NCBI RefSeq assembly: GCF_024586915.1
Contig: NZ_JANBVS010000014.1
Location: 1-64,000, forward strand
Source: Bradyrhizobium sp. SRS-191
GTDB lineage: Bacteria > Pseudomonadota > Alphaproteobacteria > Rhizobiales > Xanthobacteraceae
DNA: 64,000 nucleotides
Direction of reading: 5' to 3'
Each line of letters opens with the position of its first letter. Position 1 is the stretch's first letter. Both the position numbers and the translations under genes were made by a program. The notes under the pieces are model-generated. The model searched no databases, was not told the origin of the DNA, and saw only the letters and a list, made by a program, of their open reading frames with translations. Below, piece after piece: positions 42,756 through 51,107 of the stretch.

Positions 42756-43510
42756 TCGCAGCGTCCCTGGCTTCATCCGCATCGATCCGACAAGCCTCAT
42801 CCGCATTGTTGTCTGCCATGCGATGATGTCACGGAAAGGCACGCGTACTCGTTCTCGCGGCGCTGATGCGCCCGGGCTGTGACGATCGTTCGCCCCTGAG
42901 ATCGAGGGCGCAGGGAAGGCCGGGTGTCCACCACACCCGCGGCCCCCGTGCGACAGAAAATGCACGGGGCAGGAACCACAGGTGGGCCGAACATGCCGGC
43001 CTTCCCTGCGCGATGTTTTGACGGCTTATACGTGGTCTCCCTGGTGCGCCGGGCGTTTTGGCCACCTCCGCGCGAGGCGAAGCCTCGTCGCGTTCGCGAC
43101 AACGCGCGTAGCGCGTTGCGCGGGTGACACCAGCTTCGGGGTGTCAGGACATCACGACTTCACCGGGCGTGCTGCATCACTCGTCCGCGCAACAAGCGCA
43201 TGATGCAACGACGTCCACCGCAGCCTGCCTCACGTATCGTGACGACGCGTACGCCCCTCTTCGACGAGGCAGGTTGGGCGCAAGCATCGTGCTGATTTGC
43301 CCGACGACACAAGCTCAGCGTGCTGCGACATGGTAACGCGACGGGCAGTCACACAAGACGTCACAGTTCGCGGGCGCCGGTTTCGTTAGTCGAACAATTG
43401 TGGCCGCCTGATGAGCCTGCCGCCGAAAGACCGACGTTGGATCGCCATGTCGCAGCCACGAACCTGTTCGAGCGTGGCAGCCCAGTGGCTGGTGAGAGCA
43501 GGGGGCAGAC
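42756..43510. other. Intergenic region of about 755 bases without a gene
   Basis: No convincing coding frame is seen. The segment has a perfect 8-base-pair hairpin CAACGCGC-GTA-GCGCGTTG at 43101-43119 and short inverted sequences such as GCGGGTGACACC/GGTGTC. Its composition and lack of codon bias differ from the flanking genes, suggesting a decayed or repeat-derived stretch. The final 15 bases contain AGGGGG ahead of the next gene. Confidence 0.5.
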
Positions 43511-43786
43511 TTGGACTGGAAACTCGTGGTGACGACGGCGCTGGCCGCCGGCATCGGTGCGGCGGCCGGAGTGTTCGCATTGACGAGCACCGCAGGCGGC
43601 GGCATCGAGCATCAGGCCGACGCCAAGATGCTGGAGATCGGCATCGCCATCCTGCGCGAGCCGGCGCGGGTGGATGATGATCCGATGCGGTCGTGGGCGG
43701 TGCGGGTGGTGGAGAAGAAGTCGGGCGTGAGTTTTTCGGACCAGCAGCGCGCGGTGTTGTTGAAGCGTGCGGCGGGAGGACGGTAG
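43511..43786 (+). CDS. Small membrane-anchored or exported hypothetical protein
   Basis: About 91 residues, TTG start with AGGGGG 5 bases upstream. Residues 4-24 (KLVVTTALAAGIGAAAGVFAL) are hydrophobic, as an anchor or signal peptide. The rest is soluble: AKMLEIGIAILREP and the terminal FSDQQRAVLLKRAAGG. No family is recognised. G/C-rich third positions support coding. It precedes a repeat-rich gap and the convergent VWA gene. Confidence 0.6.
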   Translation: MDWKLVVTTALAAGIGAAAGVFALTSTAGGGIEHQADAKMLEIGIAILREPARVDDDPMRSWAVRVVEKKSGVSFSDQQRAVLLKRAAGGR

Positions 43787-43799
43787 CTCCGGGGACGAT

Positions 43800-43875
43800 A
43801 CGTAGGGTGGGCAAAGGCGCGCCCGAAACCCGATTGTTTGTCCGCGATGTCTGATCGCGACGTGCCCACCCTACG
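43800..43875. repeat. Palindromic repeat with GTAGGGTGGGC ends
   Basis: CGTAGGGTGGGCA at the left and TGCCCACCCTACG at the right are inverted arms about 75 bases across. The left edge shares 20 exact bases, inverted, with the repeat ending near 26526. It lies between convergent genes. Confidence 0.75.
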
Positions 43876-43885
43876 GTTTCGAACT

Positions 43886-43975
43886 CTCGTCATTGCGAGG
43901 AGCGCATCGACGAAGCAATCCAGGGTCGTGGACGGGACTTCGTATTGCCTCGCTTCGCTCGCAATGACGGGGTGA
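43886..43975. repeat. Palindromic repeat with CGTCATTGCGAG ends
   Basis: CGTCATTGCGAGGAGCG and CGCTTCGCTCGCAATGACG are inverted ends enclosing GAAGCAATCCAGGG. This pattern is common between alphaproteobacterial genes. It directly follows the GTAGGGTGGGC repeat and ends just before the VWA gene's stop. Confidence 0.75.
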
Positions 43976-43982
43976 GGGGGGC

Positions 43983-45356
43983 TTACTGATACGCCGACAC
44001 GATGTCGCTCACCGCCCGCTCGAGCTGCTGCGCTGTCGCACACGGGCGCACCACGTTGCAGAAGGTCTGATAGCGCGGCATCTCTGAATCGCCCCAGCCC
44101 CAGGTGACGCGTCCCTCTGGATTGAGCCAGACGACGCGCTTGGCGCGCTCCGAGATCGCCTTGAGAATGTCGGCGCGTGGATCGAGCTTGTTGCTGCGGG
44201 CATCGCCCAGCACGATCACGGTGGTCTGCGGCGTCACCGAGGCCATGAACTGCTTCTCGAAATCGACCAGCGAGGAGCCGTAGTCGGACGAGCCGAAGCC
44301 GACCTTGTGCATGATCTCGGCCATGGCCTCCTCGGCCGATTTCTGCTCTAAGATCTCGCTGACCTCGATCAGATGGCCGGAAAAGGCGAACGAGCGGACG
44401 TCGCTGACGACGTCGTGCAGGCTATGAATCAACAGCAGGAAGAAATCCGAGACGCGGGCAACCGAGCCTGAGACGTCGCACAGCGCGACGATCTTCGGAC
44501 GGTCGCGATGCCGGCGTTTCCAGGCGGTGAGGAACGGCACGCTGCCCCAGGCGGCGTTGCGGCGGAGCGTGCGGCGGACGTCGAGATGGCCGCGGCGCTG
44601 GCGCTTGCGCGGCTTGCTGTAGCGCTCGCGCAGGCGGCGGGCGATCTGCCGGATCAGGGCGCGCATCGCCGCGACCTGGCGCGGCTCGATGCGCGACAGC
44701 TGGGCATTGCGCAGGATCTCGTGGCGCAGGTTCTCGGTTTCCTCGCGGCCGTAGAGCGCGAGCGCTTGCGCGACCGTGTCGCGCACGGTGTCGCGCAAAC
44801 CGTCGAGCCCGGTCTGCAGCCGCTCGGCCAGCGCCGGATTGGTCTCGGTGAGGGTATCCAGATCGTCGCGGAGCCGCTGAATGCCCATCGTCTCCAGCAT
44901 GCGGCTGGAGAACAGGCCGCGTTGGGTGAAGTAGCGAATCTCCGACAGGCCGACGGCGCTGGAGGCGTTGGCAATCGCGGCGGAGATGTCGGCCGTGTTC
45001 TGCGCGAGCAACATCTGGGCGAGGGGGCCGAGCTCCGCGTTCGTCTCGCCACCCGCCGGTTGTCCGGATGGCGGCGCCGCCTGCGCCGCGTTCGAGGCCG
45101 TATCCTGCGCCGCGTCGTCCTTCTCCTCTGCCTGGGCCGGATCGACATGGGCGAAGAACAGGTCGAAGCAGGCGCCGAGCGCCTTCTTCTCGTCCTCGCT
45201 CTTGGCGAGCGTCAGCAGCATTGTGTCGCGGAGCACGGTGCGATCGGCGACACCGATGCTCGCCACCGCGCGCATCGCGTCGATGCTCTCGGCCGGTGAA
45301 ACGTGCACGCCGGCGCCGCGCGCCGCCCGGAAGAACCGATGCAGGTTCTCCTGCAT
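43983..45356 (-). CDS. VWA-domain protein, CoxE-like
   Basis: A 457-residue protein with the CoxE-like von Willebrand A region in the C-terminal half: the MIDAS-type DVSGSVA at the first metal site, FAFSGHLIEVSEIL, and VIVLGDARSNKLDPRADIL. The N-terminal half is helical, with a low-complexity linker rich in Ala, Gln and Pro near residue 90. In carboxydotroph cox clusters CoxE works with the CoxD ATPase in maturation of the Mo-Cu enzyme. No cox structural genes are visible here, so another client is likely. The MoxR-type gene lies just upstream, 5 bases apart. Confidence 0.9.
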   Translation of the reverse strand: MQENLHRFFRAARGAGVHVSPAESIDAMRAVASIGVADRTVLRDTMLLTLAKSEDEKKALGACFDLFFAHVDPAQAEEKDDAAQDTASNAAQAAPPSGQPAGGETNAELGPLAQMLLAQNTADISAAIANASSAVGLSEIRYFTQRGLFSSRMLETMGIQRLRDDLDTLTETNPALAERLQTGLDGLRDTVRDTVAQALALYGREETENLRHEILRNAQLSRIEPRQVAAMRALIRQIARRLRERYSKPRKRQRRGHLDVRRTLRRNAAWGSVPFLTAWKRRHRDRPKIVALCDVSGSVARVSDFFLLLIHSLHDVVSDVRSFAFSGHLIEVSEILEQKSAEEAMAEIMHKVGFGSSDYGSSLVDFEKQFMASVTPQTTVIVLGDARSNKLDPRADILKAISERAKRVVWLNPEGRVTWGWGDSEMPRYQTFCNVVRPCATAQQLERAVSDIVSAYQ

Positions 45357-45361
45357 GGCGG

Positions 45362-46321
45362 CTACCCGAAGATGTTCTGGCGCTGCGCCTTGGCGACGAA
45401 GGTCGTCACCTGCGGCAGCGCCACCTCGATGTCGGACTCGTATTTCAGGAGTACGTTGAGCGTGTCCTTCACCACCTCGTGGCCGAGTTCGGCGGCCTGC
45501 AAGAGCACCAGCACGCGCGCCCAGTCGATGGTCTCGCTGACCGACGGCTGCTTCTTCAGGTCGAGCGTGCGGATGTCGTGGATGAAGGCGACAAGCTGCC
45601 GCCGCAGGGTCTGCGAGATGCCGGGCACGCGGCTCTCGACGATGCGCTCCTCCAGCCGCTGCTCGGGGAAGCCGATGTGCAGATGCAGGCAGCGCCGCTT
45701 CAAGGCGTCGCCGAGATTGCGCTCGGAGTTGGAGGTCAGGATCACGGTCGGCGGCTTGGCGGCGGCGATGCTGCCGAGCTCGGGGATCGTGACCTGGAAG
45801 TCGGACAGGATTTCCAGGAGCAGCGATTCGAACTCGGCATCCGACTTGTCGATCTCGTCGATCAGCAGCACGCAGCCATTAGGCTCGAGCAGCGCCTGCA
45901 ACAGCGGCCGCGGCTCGACGAATTCCTTCGAGAAGAACACGTCGCCGAAATCATGCAACTGGCCGAGCGCCGCGTGCAGGGTCTGCGCGCCGCCGAGCAC
46001 CTCGCCGAGCTTGTCTTTCAGGATCTGGGTGTAGAGCAGCTGCTTGGCGTATTTCCACTCGTAGAGCGCCTTGGCCTCGTCGAGGCCCTCATAGCATTGC
46101 AGCCGGATCATCTTCAGCCCGCGCCAGGCGGCGATCGCTTTCGCAAGCTCGGTCTTGCCGACGCCTGCCGGGCCCTCGACCAGGATCGGCTTGTCGATCG
46201 CCTGCGACAGATAGACCGCGGTCGCGATCTGGCGGCTGGCGATATAGCCCTGCGCGGCGAGGCCGGCTTCGACGGCCGCGATCGAGGCGATGGCTGAGGA
46301 GGGGGCCGGGGAATCAGCCAC
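45362..46321 (-). CDS. MoxR-family AAA+ ATPase, CoxD-like
   Basis: A 319-residue AAA+ protein: Walker A VEGPAGVGKTELAKA, Walker B CVLLIDEIDKSD, sensor 1 in VILTSNSERNLGDALKRRC, and a helical lid domain. MoxR ATPases pair with VWA proteins to remodel or insert metal in target enzymes. The pairing with the VWA gene downstream is direct and probably translationally linked. The N-terminus MADSPAPSSAIAS is low in complexity, so a later start is possible. Confidence 0.93.
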   Translation of the reverse strand: MADSPAPSSAIASIAAVEAGLAAQGYIASRQIATAVYLSQAIDKPILVEGPAGVGKTELAKAIAAWRGLKMIRLQCYEGLDEAKALYEWKYAKQLLYTQILKDKLGEVLGGAQTLHAALGQLHDFGDVFFSKEFVEPRPLLQALLEPNGCVLLIDEIDKSDAEFESLLLEILSDFQVTIPELGSIAAAKPPTVILTSNSERNLGDALKRRCLHLHIGFPEQRLEERIVESRVPGISQTLRRQLVAFIHDIRTLDLKKQPSVSETIDWARVLVLLQAAELGHEVVKDTLNVLLKYESDIEVALPQVTTFVAKAQRQNIFG

Positions 46322-46555
46322 TGAGACAGCTCCGTTTCCTGGTATCAGGACCCCGGCGCTGAATTGATCGGCGTTCCCGGTCCCTGGACGTTGGCGTCAG
46401 GGGAAAACCCTGACTTTTCCTCGCATTGTGTTATGTCCTGGCTACGCGCAGAGAGCGGCCCTGTCCAGTGCGCGGGTGGGTGCCTCAGTCGCATGGCTGC
46501 CGGTCGCCAGCGGACCAGCCGAGAACCTTCTCCTGAAAATCACGCCGAGCGGAAT

Positions 46556-47011
46556 ATGAACCGATCCATCCTGCATCTCCTCGTCCTGCTGGTCCTCGTG
46601 GTCGGAGGCGGCTGGATCATCGGCGCCTCCAACATGCCCGGCGCGTGGTACGGCTCGCTCAACAAGCCCTGGTTCACCCCGCCCGGCTGGCTGTTTCCGA
46701 TCGCCTGGACGGTGATCTACATCCTGGTCGCGGTGGCCGGCTGGCGCACCTATGAGCAGGTCGAAAGCGGCGCCGTCATGCAGGTGTGGTGGGGCCAGCT
46801 GGTGCTGAACTTCGCCTGGTCGCCGGTGTTCTTCACGGCGCATCTGATGTGGGTCGCGTTCGCGATCATCGCCAGCATGTTCGTGCTGATCGTGACGTTC
46901 ATCGTGATGCAATGGCGCGAGGACCGCACCGCGGCACTGCTGTTCGTGCCCTATGCCTGCTGGGTGGGGTTCGCGTCGGTGCTGAATTTTTCGGTGAATG
47001 TGTTGAATTGA
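46556..47011 (+). CDS. tspO: TspO/MBR family tryptophan-rich sensory protein
   Basis: A 151-residue membrane protein with five predicted membrane helices and the family signature: WYGSLNKPWFTPPGWLFPIAWTVIYILVAVAGWR, WWGQLVLNFAWSPVFF, and PYACWVGFASVLNF near the C-terminus. TspO proteins bind porphyrins and related ligands and affect tetrapyrrole handling and stress responses. Its start is the ATG preceding NRSILH; upstream in-frame sequence is not conserved in character. It is divergent from the MoxR gene, with a 234-base gap that shows no clear promoter. Confidence 0.94.
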   Translation: MNRSILHLLVLLVLVVGGGWIIGASNMPGAWYGSLNKPWFTPPGWLFPIAWTVIYILVAVAGWRTYEQVESGAVMQVWWGQLVLNFAWSPVFFTAHLMWVAFAIIASMFVLIVTFIVMQWREDRTAALLFVPYACWVGFASVLNFSVNVLN

Positions 47012-47105
47012 GATGGGGCGGCTGATGGGGCGCGGGTGTGGATTGCAGGCCTTTCGCGGGCGCGATGAAGGCCAGTGCCGCAGGCTATCCTCAATGTCGC
47101 GTCAC

Positions 47106-47244
47106 ACTCCGCTGTCGTCCCTGCGAACGCAGGGACCCATAACCACCGGCCCTCGTTGTTTGCAAAGGAAGGCGACGCAGAGTCTTCTCCAACAATCGGC
47201 CGTCCGCGGTATGGGTCCCTGCGTTCGCAGGGACGACAGCGGTG
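47106..47244. repeat. Palindromic repeat with CTGTCGTCCCTGCG ends
   Basis: Arms CGCTGTCGTCCCTGCGAACG and CGTTCGCAGGGACGACAGCG are perfect inverted repeats, extending inward to CAGGGACCCATA and TATGGGTCCCTG. About 70 bases lie between the arms. It fills the gap between tspO and the LysR gene. Confidence 0.85.
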
Positions 47245-47296
47245 GGTGGGAGAGGCGGCGGGGCGGCCTGACGCCTGCTGGTCGAGCCATCCGCCC

Positions 47297-48196
47297 ATGA
47301 ACCTCAAGCAGCTCGAATATTTCGTCCAGGTCGCCGAGCTCGGCTCGTTCAGCAAGGCGGCCGCCGTGCTTGATGTCGCACAGCCGGCGCTGTCGCGGCA
47401 GGTGCGGGCGCTGGAATCCGAATTGAAGCAGCAGCTGTTTGCGCGCAACGGCCGCGGTGTCGAACTGACCGAAGCGGGCAAGCGGCTGCTCGATCACAGC
47501 GTCGGCGTGCTGCAATTGGTGGCGCATGCGCGCGAGGATCTCGGCGCCAGCCGCGACGCGCCGGTCGGCCGCGTCACCATCGGCCTGCCGCCGAGTATCG
47601 CGCGGCAATTGACCTTGCCGCTGATCGATCGCTTCCGGAAGGAATATCCGGCGGCGCGCCTTGCCGTCGTCGAGGGCCTGTCGACCCATGTGGTCGAGTG
47701 GATCACGTCGGGGCGCATCGATGTCGGCATGGTCTACAATCCGGATGCACAGGCGGGCATCGAGATCACGCCGGTGCTGCAGGAGCCGCTGGCGCTGGTG
47801 AGCCACGCGCCGAAGGGCAAGCGCCGCGTCACCGCGCCGCTGCCGATGGCCGAACTGTCGCGTTATAGCCTGATCATGCCCGAGCGCGTGCACGCGATGC
47901 GGCGGCTGCTGGAGACCCAGGCGGCGCTGGCCGGCATTAAGCTCGACATCGCCTGGGAGGTGTCGAGCGTGCCGTCGATCATCGATCTCGTCTGCGCGGG
48001 CTACGGCCATGCGGTGCTGACGCCGAGCGGCGTTGCGGCTTCAGGGCGCGCCGCTGAGCTGTCCATCCGCCCGCTGACCGAGCCGGCGCCGACCAGCGTG
48101 CTGTGCTTCGTGACCTCGGCGCACAAGCGACCGACGCCGCTGGCGCGGCAGACGATGAAGCTGGCCACGGCGCTGATCAGGAAATTGCCGCGGTAG
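47297..48196 (+). CDS. LysR-family transcriptional regulator
   Basis: A 299-residue LTTR: N-terminal helix-turn-helix LGSFSKAAAVLDVAQPALSRQVRALESEL and an effector-binding domain (GRVTIGLPPSIARQLTLPLIDRF, GRIDVGMVYNP). Similar regulators control nitrogen assimilation (Nac-like) and aromatic degradation. It lies upstream of the aromatic-acid transporter and lig operon on the same strand. An LTTR-type inverted repeat lies between the two, so it is a candidate regulator of lig genes. Confidence 0.9.
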   Translation: MNLKQLEYFVQVAELGSFSKAAAVLDVAQPALSRQVRALESELKQQLFARNGRGVELTEAGKRLLDHSVGVLQLVAHAREDLGASRDAPVGRVTIGLPPSIARQLTLPLIDRFRKEYPAARLAVVEGLSTHVVEWITSGRIDVGMVYNPDAQAGIEITPVLQEPLALVSHAPKGKRRVTAPLPMAELSRYSLIMPERVHAMRRLLETQAALAGIKLDIAWEVSSVPSIIDLVCAGYGHAVLTPSGVAASGRAAELSIRPLTEPAPTSVLCFVTSAHKRPTPLARQTMKLATALIRKLPR

Positions 48197-48256
48197 TCGG
48201 CTTAGCTCGAGTGCCCCGCATTTTTGACGAGTTACTCGCGGCGAAGACGGTGCGCT

Positions 48257-48285
48257 CCCTCTCCCCGTTCTTCACGGGGAGAGGG
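48257..48285. terminator. Stem-loop after lysR, member of the CCCTCTCCCC repeat family
   Basis: CCCTCTCCCCGT-TCTTC-ACGGGGAGAGGG is a perfect 12-base-pair stem, the inverse of the element at 37863-37891. About 40 bases including the flanking GGGGTGAGGGGC are shared between the two loci with few changes. It can terminate lysR transcription. Confidence 0.55.
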
Positions 48286-48472
48286 TTGGGGTGAGGGGCA
48301 AACGCACGGGAAGTGGGCGTGGTCAGACCTGTACCCCCTCACCCGGATTGCATCTGGCGATGCAATCCGACCTCTCCCCGCAAGCGGGGCGAGGTGCGCC
48401 GAGCAAGCCGCACGAGTCTACGTTCCACTCTCCCAGACCCATTCTAAAATCAGCATGGCTCACCCGATATCA

Positions 48473-48489
48473 TATTCCGTTTCAGAATA
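48473..48489. promoter_or_regulatory. LysR-type binding box upstream of the aromatic-acid transporter
   Basis: TATTC-CGTTTCA-GAATA is a perfect 5-base inverted repeat with a 7-base spacer and contains the T-N11-A pattern of LysR regulators. It lies 155 bases before the transporter ATG, in AT-richer DNA than its surroundings. The LysR gene just upstream is the natural candidate to bind it. Confidence 0.5.
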
Positions 48490-48643
48490 GCTGATAGAAG
48501 CCCTCCGGCGCTGGCGCGGGCCGCCGCGCTCGGTCACATAGCCGGTCAAGCTGCCGAAGCTGCAGGACCCGATCGCGCCGAGAACGCGCGCCTGCGGACC
48601 TCGGTTGAAACGCCAGAACAGCACCCCAAGGAAAGCAGAAGCG

Positions 48644-50020
48644 ATGCCCACGACCACCCGCGTCGACGTCCAGGCCTTTCTCGACGACCACCCGTTTTCC
48701 GGCTTCCAGTGGCTGATCTTCGCGCTCGGCTTCGTCATCGTGCTGCTCGACGGCTTCGACACCGCCGCGATCGGCTTCATCGCGCCGTCGCTGCTGAAGG
48801 AGTGGGGCATCGAGAAGTCGGCGCTCGGGCCGGTGCTGAGCGCGGCGCTGTTCGGGCTTGCCGCCGGCGCGCTGTTCGCGGGTCCCGTCGCCGACCGTCT
48901 CGGCCGCAAGCTGGTGCTGGTGGGGTCGGTGCTGATCTTCGGCATCGCCTGTCTCGCCTCGGCCTTTGCGACCAACCTGACCGAGCTCACCGTGCTTCGC
49001 TGCGTCACCGGCATCGGCCTCGGCGCGGCCATGCCCAACGCAGTGACGCTGCTCAGTGAGTATTGCCCGGGCCGGCTGCGGGCGACCATGACCAATTTGA
49101 TGTTCTGCGGCTTCCCGCTGGGCGCGGCCTGCGGCGGCTTCCTCGCGGCCTGGATGATCCCGCAATGGGGCTGGCCCAGCGTGCTGGTGCTCGGCGGCGT
49201 CACGCCGCTGGTGCTGACCGTGCTGCTGATCGTGATCCTGCCGGAATCCGTGCACTATCTGCTGTCGCGTGGCGCCTCGATCGAGCGCGTCCGCAAGGTG
49301 ATGCGCCGGGTCTCGGCGGCGGCCGCCGACGTCGGCCAGTTCGTGATGCTGGAGCCGGAGCATGCCGAGACCACCCGGCGCGTCAATGCGACCGGCATCG
49401 GCATGGTGCTGTCGCCGGTGCTGCGCATCGGCTCGCTGATGCTGTGGATCACCTATTTCATGGGGCTGGTGATCTTCTACTCGCTGATCAACTGGATGCC
49501 GATCCTGTTCAAGGATGTCGGGCTCAATCCGCAGACGGCGACCTTGATCTCGGCGCTGTTCCCGCTCGGCGGCGTCGGCGCTGTGTTCTTCGGTGTCCTG
49601 ATGGACCGCTTCAACGCCAACCGCATCGTTGCGGTCGGCTACGCGCTGACGGCGGTGACGATCTTCCTGATCGGGCAGGCGGCCGGCAACATGGGCTTCC
49701 TGGTGGTGATCGTGTTCGTCGCCGGCGTCGTCATGAACACAGCGCAGTCGTCGCTGCCGGCGCTGGCGGCCGCCTTCTATCCGACCCAGGGCCGCGCGAC
49801 CGGCGTCGCCTGGATGATGGGCATCGGCCGCTTCGGCGGTATTGCCGGCTCCTTCCTGGTCGCCGAATTGACCGCACGGCACCTGACCTTCAGCGAGATT
49901 TTCACCGTGATCGCAGTTCCCGGCTTGATCGCGGCGCTCGCCCTTGTGGTAAAGCAGGTCGTGGGACCGGGAGGCCGCGCCAGCGGCAAGGATGTCGGCG
50001 CCCCCGTGGCGGCGCATTGA
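48644..50020 (+). CDS. MFS aromatic acid:H+ symporter (AAHS, PcaK-like)
   Basis: A 458-residue membrane transporter with about 12 predicted helices. The AAHS signature LLDGFDTAAIGFIAPSL is in the first helix, and the MFS loop motif GPVADRLGRKLVLV follows helix 2. The central cytoplasmic loop is near residue 220-240. Members import 4-hydroxybenzoate, protocatechuate and related acids. It precedes the lig operon by about 45 bases and is likely co-transcribed. AAGGA lies 10 bases before the ATG. Confidence 0.94.
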   Translation: MPTTTRVDVQAFLDDHPFSGFQWLIFALGFVIVLLDGFDTAAIGFIAPSLLKEWGIEKSALGPVLSAALFGLAAGALFAGPVADRLGRKLVLVGSVLIFGIACLASAFATNLTELTVLRCVTGIGLGAAMPNAVTLLSEYCPGRLRATMTNLMFCGFPLGAACGGFLAAWMIPQWGWPSVLVLGGVTPLVLTVLLIVILPESVHYLLSRGASIERVRKVMRRVSAAAADVGQFVMLEPEHAETTRRVNATGIGMVLSPVLRIGSLMLWITYFMGLVIFYSLINWMPILFKDVGLNPQTATLISALFPLGGVGAVFFGVLMDRFNANRIVAVGYALTAVTIFLIGQAAGNMGFLVVIVFVAGVVMNTAQSSLPALAAAFYPTQGRATGVAWMMGIGRFGGIAGSFLVAELTARHLTFSEIFTVIAVPGLIAALALVVKQVVGPGGRASGKDVGAPVAAH

Positions 50021-50066
50021 ACGAATTGTCGCCCGGCTCGCGAGAAAATCTGAGGGAGAGACTGAC

Positions 50067-51092
50067 GTGATCATCGACGTGCACGGCCATTACACGACGG
50101 CTCCGAAGGCGCTCGAAGAGTGGCGCAACCGGCAGATCGCGGGCATCAAGGACGCTTCCGTGATGCCGAAGGTCTCCGAGCTCAAGATCAGCGACGATGA
50201 GCTGCGCGAGAGCATCGAGAGCAACCAGCTCAAGAAGATGAAGGAGCGCGGCAGCGATCTCACCGTGTTCTCGCCGCGCGCGAGCTTCATGGCCCACCAC
50301 ATCGGCGACTTCCAGGTGTCCTCGACCTGGGCCGGCATCTGCAACGAGCTGTGCTATCGCGTCAGCAAGCTGTTCCCCGACCATTTCATCGGCGTCGCGA
50401 TGCTGCCGCAGTCGCCGGGCGTCGATCCGAAAACGTGCATTCCCGAGCTGGAGAAGTGCATCAAGGAGTACGGCTTCGTCGGCATCAATCTGAACCCGGA
50501 CCCCTCGGGCGGCCACTGGACCTCGCCGCCGCTGTCTGACCGGCACTGGTATCCGATCTACGAGAAGATGGTCGAGCTCGACATCCCCGCGATGATCCAC
50601 GTCTCGACCAGCTGCAACGCCTGCTTCCACACCACGGGCAGCCACTATCTCAACGCCGACACCACGGCGTTCATGCAGTGCCTGACCTCTGATCTGTTCA
50701 AGGACTTCCCGACCCTGAAGTTCCTGATCCCGCATGGCGGCGGCGCGGTGCCGTATCACTGGGGCCGGTTCCGCGGCCTCGCTCAGGAAATGAAGAAGCC
50801 GCTGTTGAAGGATCACCTGCTCAACAACATCTTCTTCGATACCTGCGTCTATCACCAGCCGGGCATCGACCTGCTGACCGGCGTGATCCCGATCGACAAC
50901 ATCCTGTTCGCGTCCGAGATGATCGGCGCCGTCCGCGGCATCGATCCGGAGACCGGCTTCTACTATGACGACACCAAGCGCTATATCGAGGCCGCCAAGC
51001 TGACCCCCGAGCAGCGCCACCAGATCTACGAAGGCAACGCAAGGCGCGTGTTCCCGCGTCTCGACGCCGCGTTGAAGGCCAAGGGCAAGTAA
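50067..51092 (+). CDS. ligJ: 4-oxalomesaconate hydratase LigJ
   Basis: A 341-residue amidohydrolase-fold protein with metal-binding HGH at the N-terminus (DVHGHYTT), a PRASFMAHH stretch and LKFLIPHGGGAVPYHWGRFRGL. This matches LigJ, which hydrates 4-oxalomesaconate to 4-carboxy-4-hydroxy-2-oxoadipate in the protocatechuate 4,5-pathway. Start is GTG, 4 bases after GAGGGAGAG; no ATG precedes the conserved DVHGH. It is the first enzyme gene of the operon and lies next to the aldolase that uses its product. Confidence 0.92.
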   Translation: MIIDVHGHYTTAPKALEEWRNRQIAGIKDASVMPKVSELKISDDELRESIESNQLKKMKERGSDLTVFSPRASFMAHHIGDFQVSSTWAGICNELCYRVSKLFPDHFIGVAMLPQSPGVDPKTCIPELEKCIKEYGFVGINLNPDPSGGHWTSPPLSDRHWYPIYEKMVELDIPAMIHVSTSCNACFHTTGSHYLNADTTAFMQCLTSDLFKDFPTLKFLIPHGGGAVPYHWGRFRGLAQEMKKPLLKDHLLNNIFFDTCVYHQPGIDLLTGVIPIDNILFASEMIGAVRGIDPETGFYYDDTKRYIEAAKLTPEQRHQIYEGNARRVFPRLDAALKAKGK

Positions 51093-51107
51093 TCTAGGAC
51101 GATTGCG

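Noticed and set aside
39588..42965. Very long open frame on the minus strand (about 1,125 codons)
   Set aside because: It runs antisense across marR, the aryl-CoA ligase and RidA genes, all of which have clear domains. Long antisense frames are expected in GC-rich DNA, and the translation is Arg/Ala/Gly-rich with no domain.
43800..43975. Closely spaced repeats as a CRISPR array
   Set aside because: The two palindromes differ in sequence and there is no regular repeat-spacer pattern.
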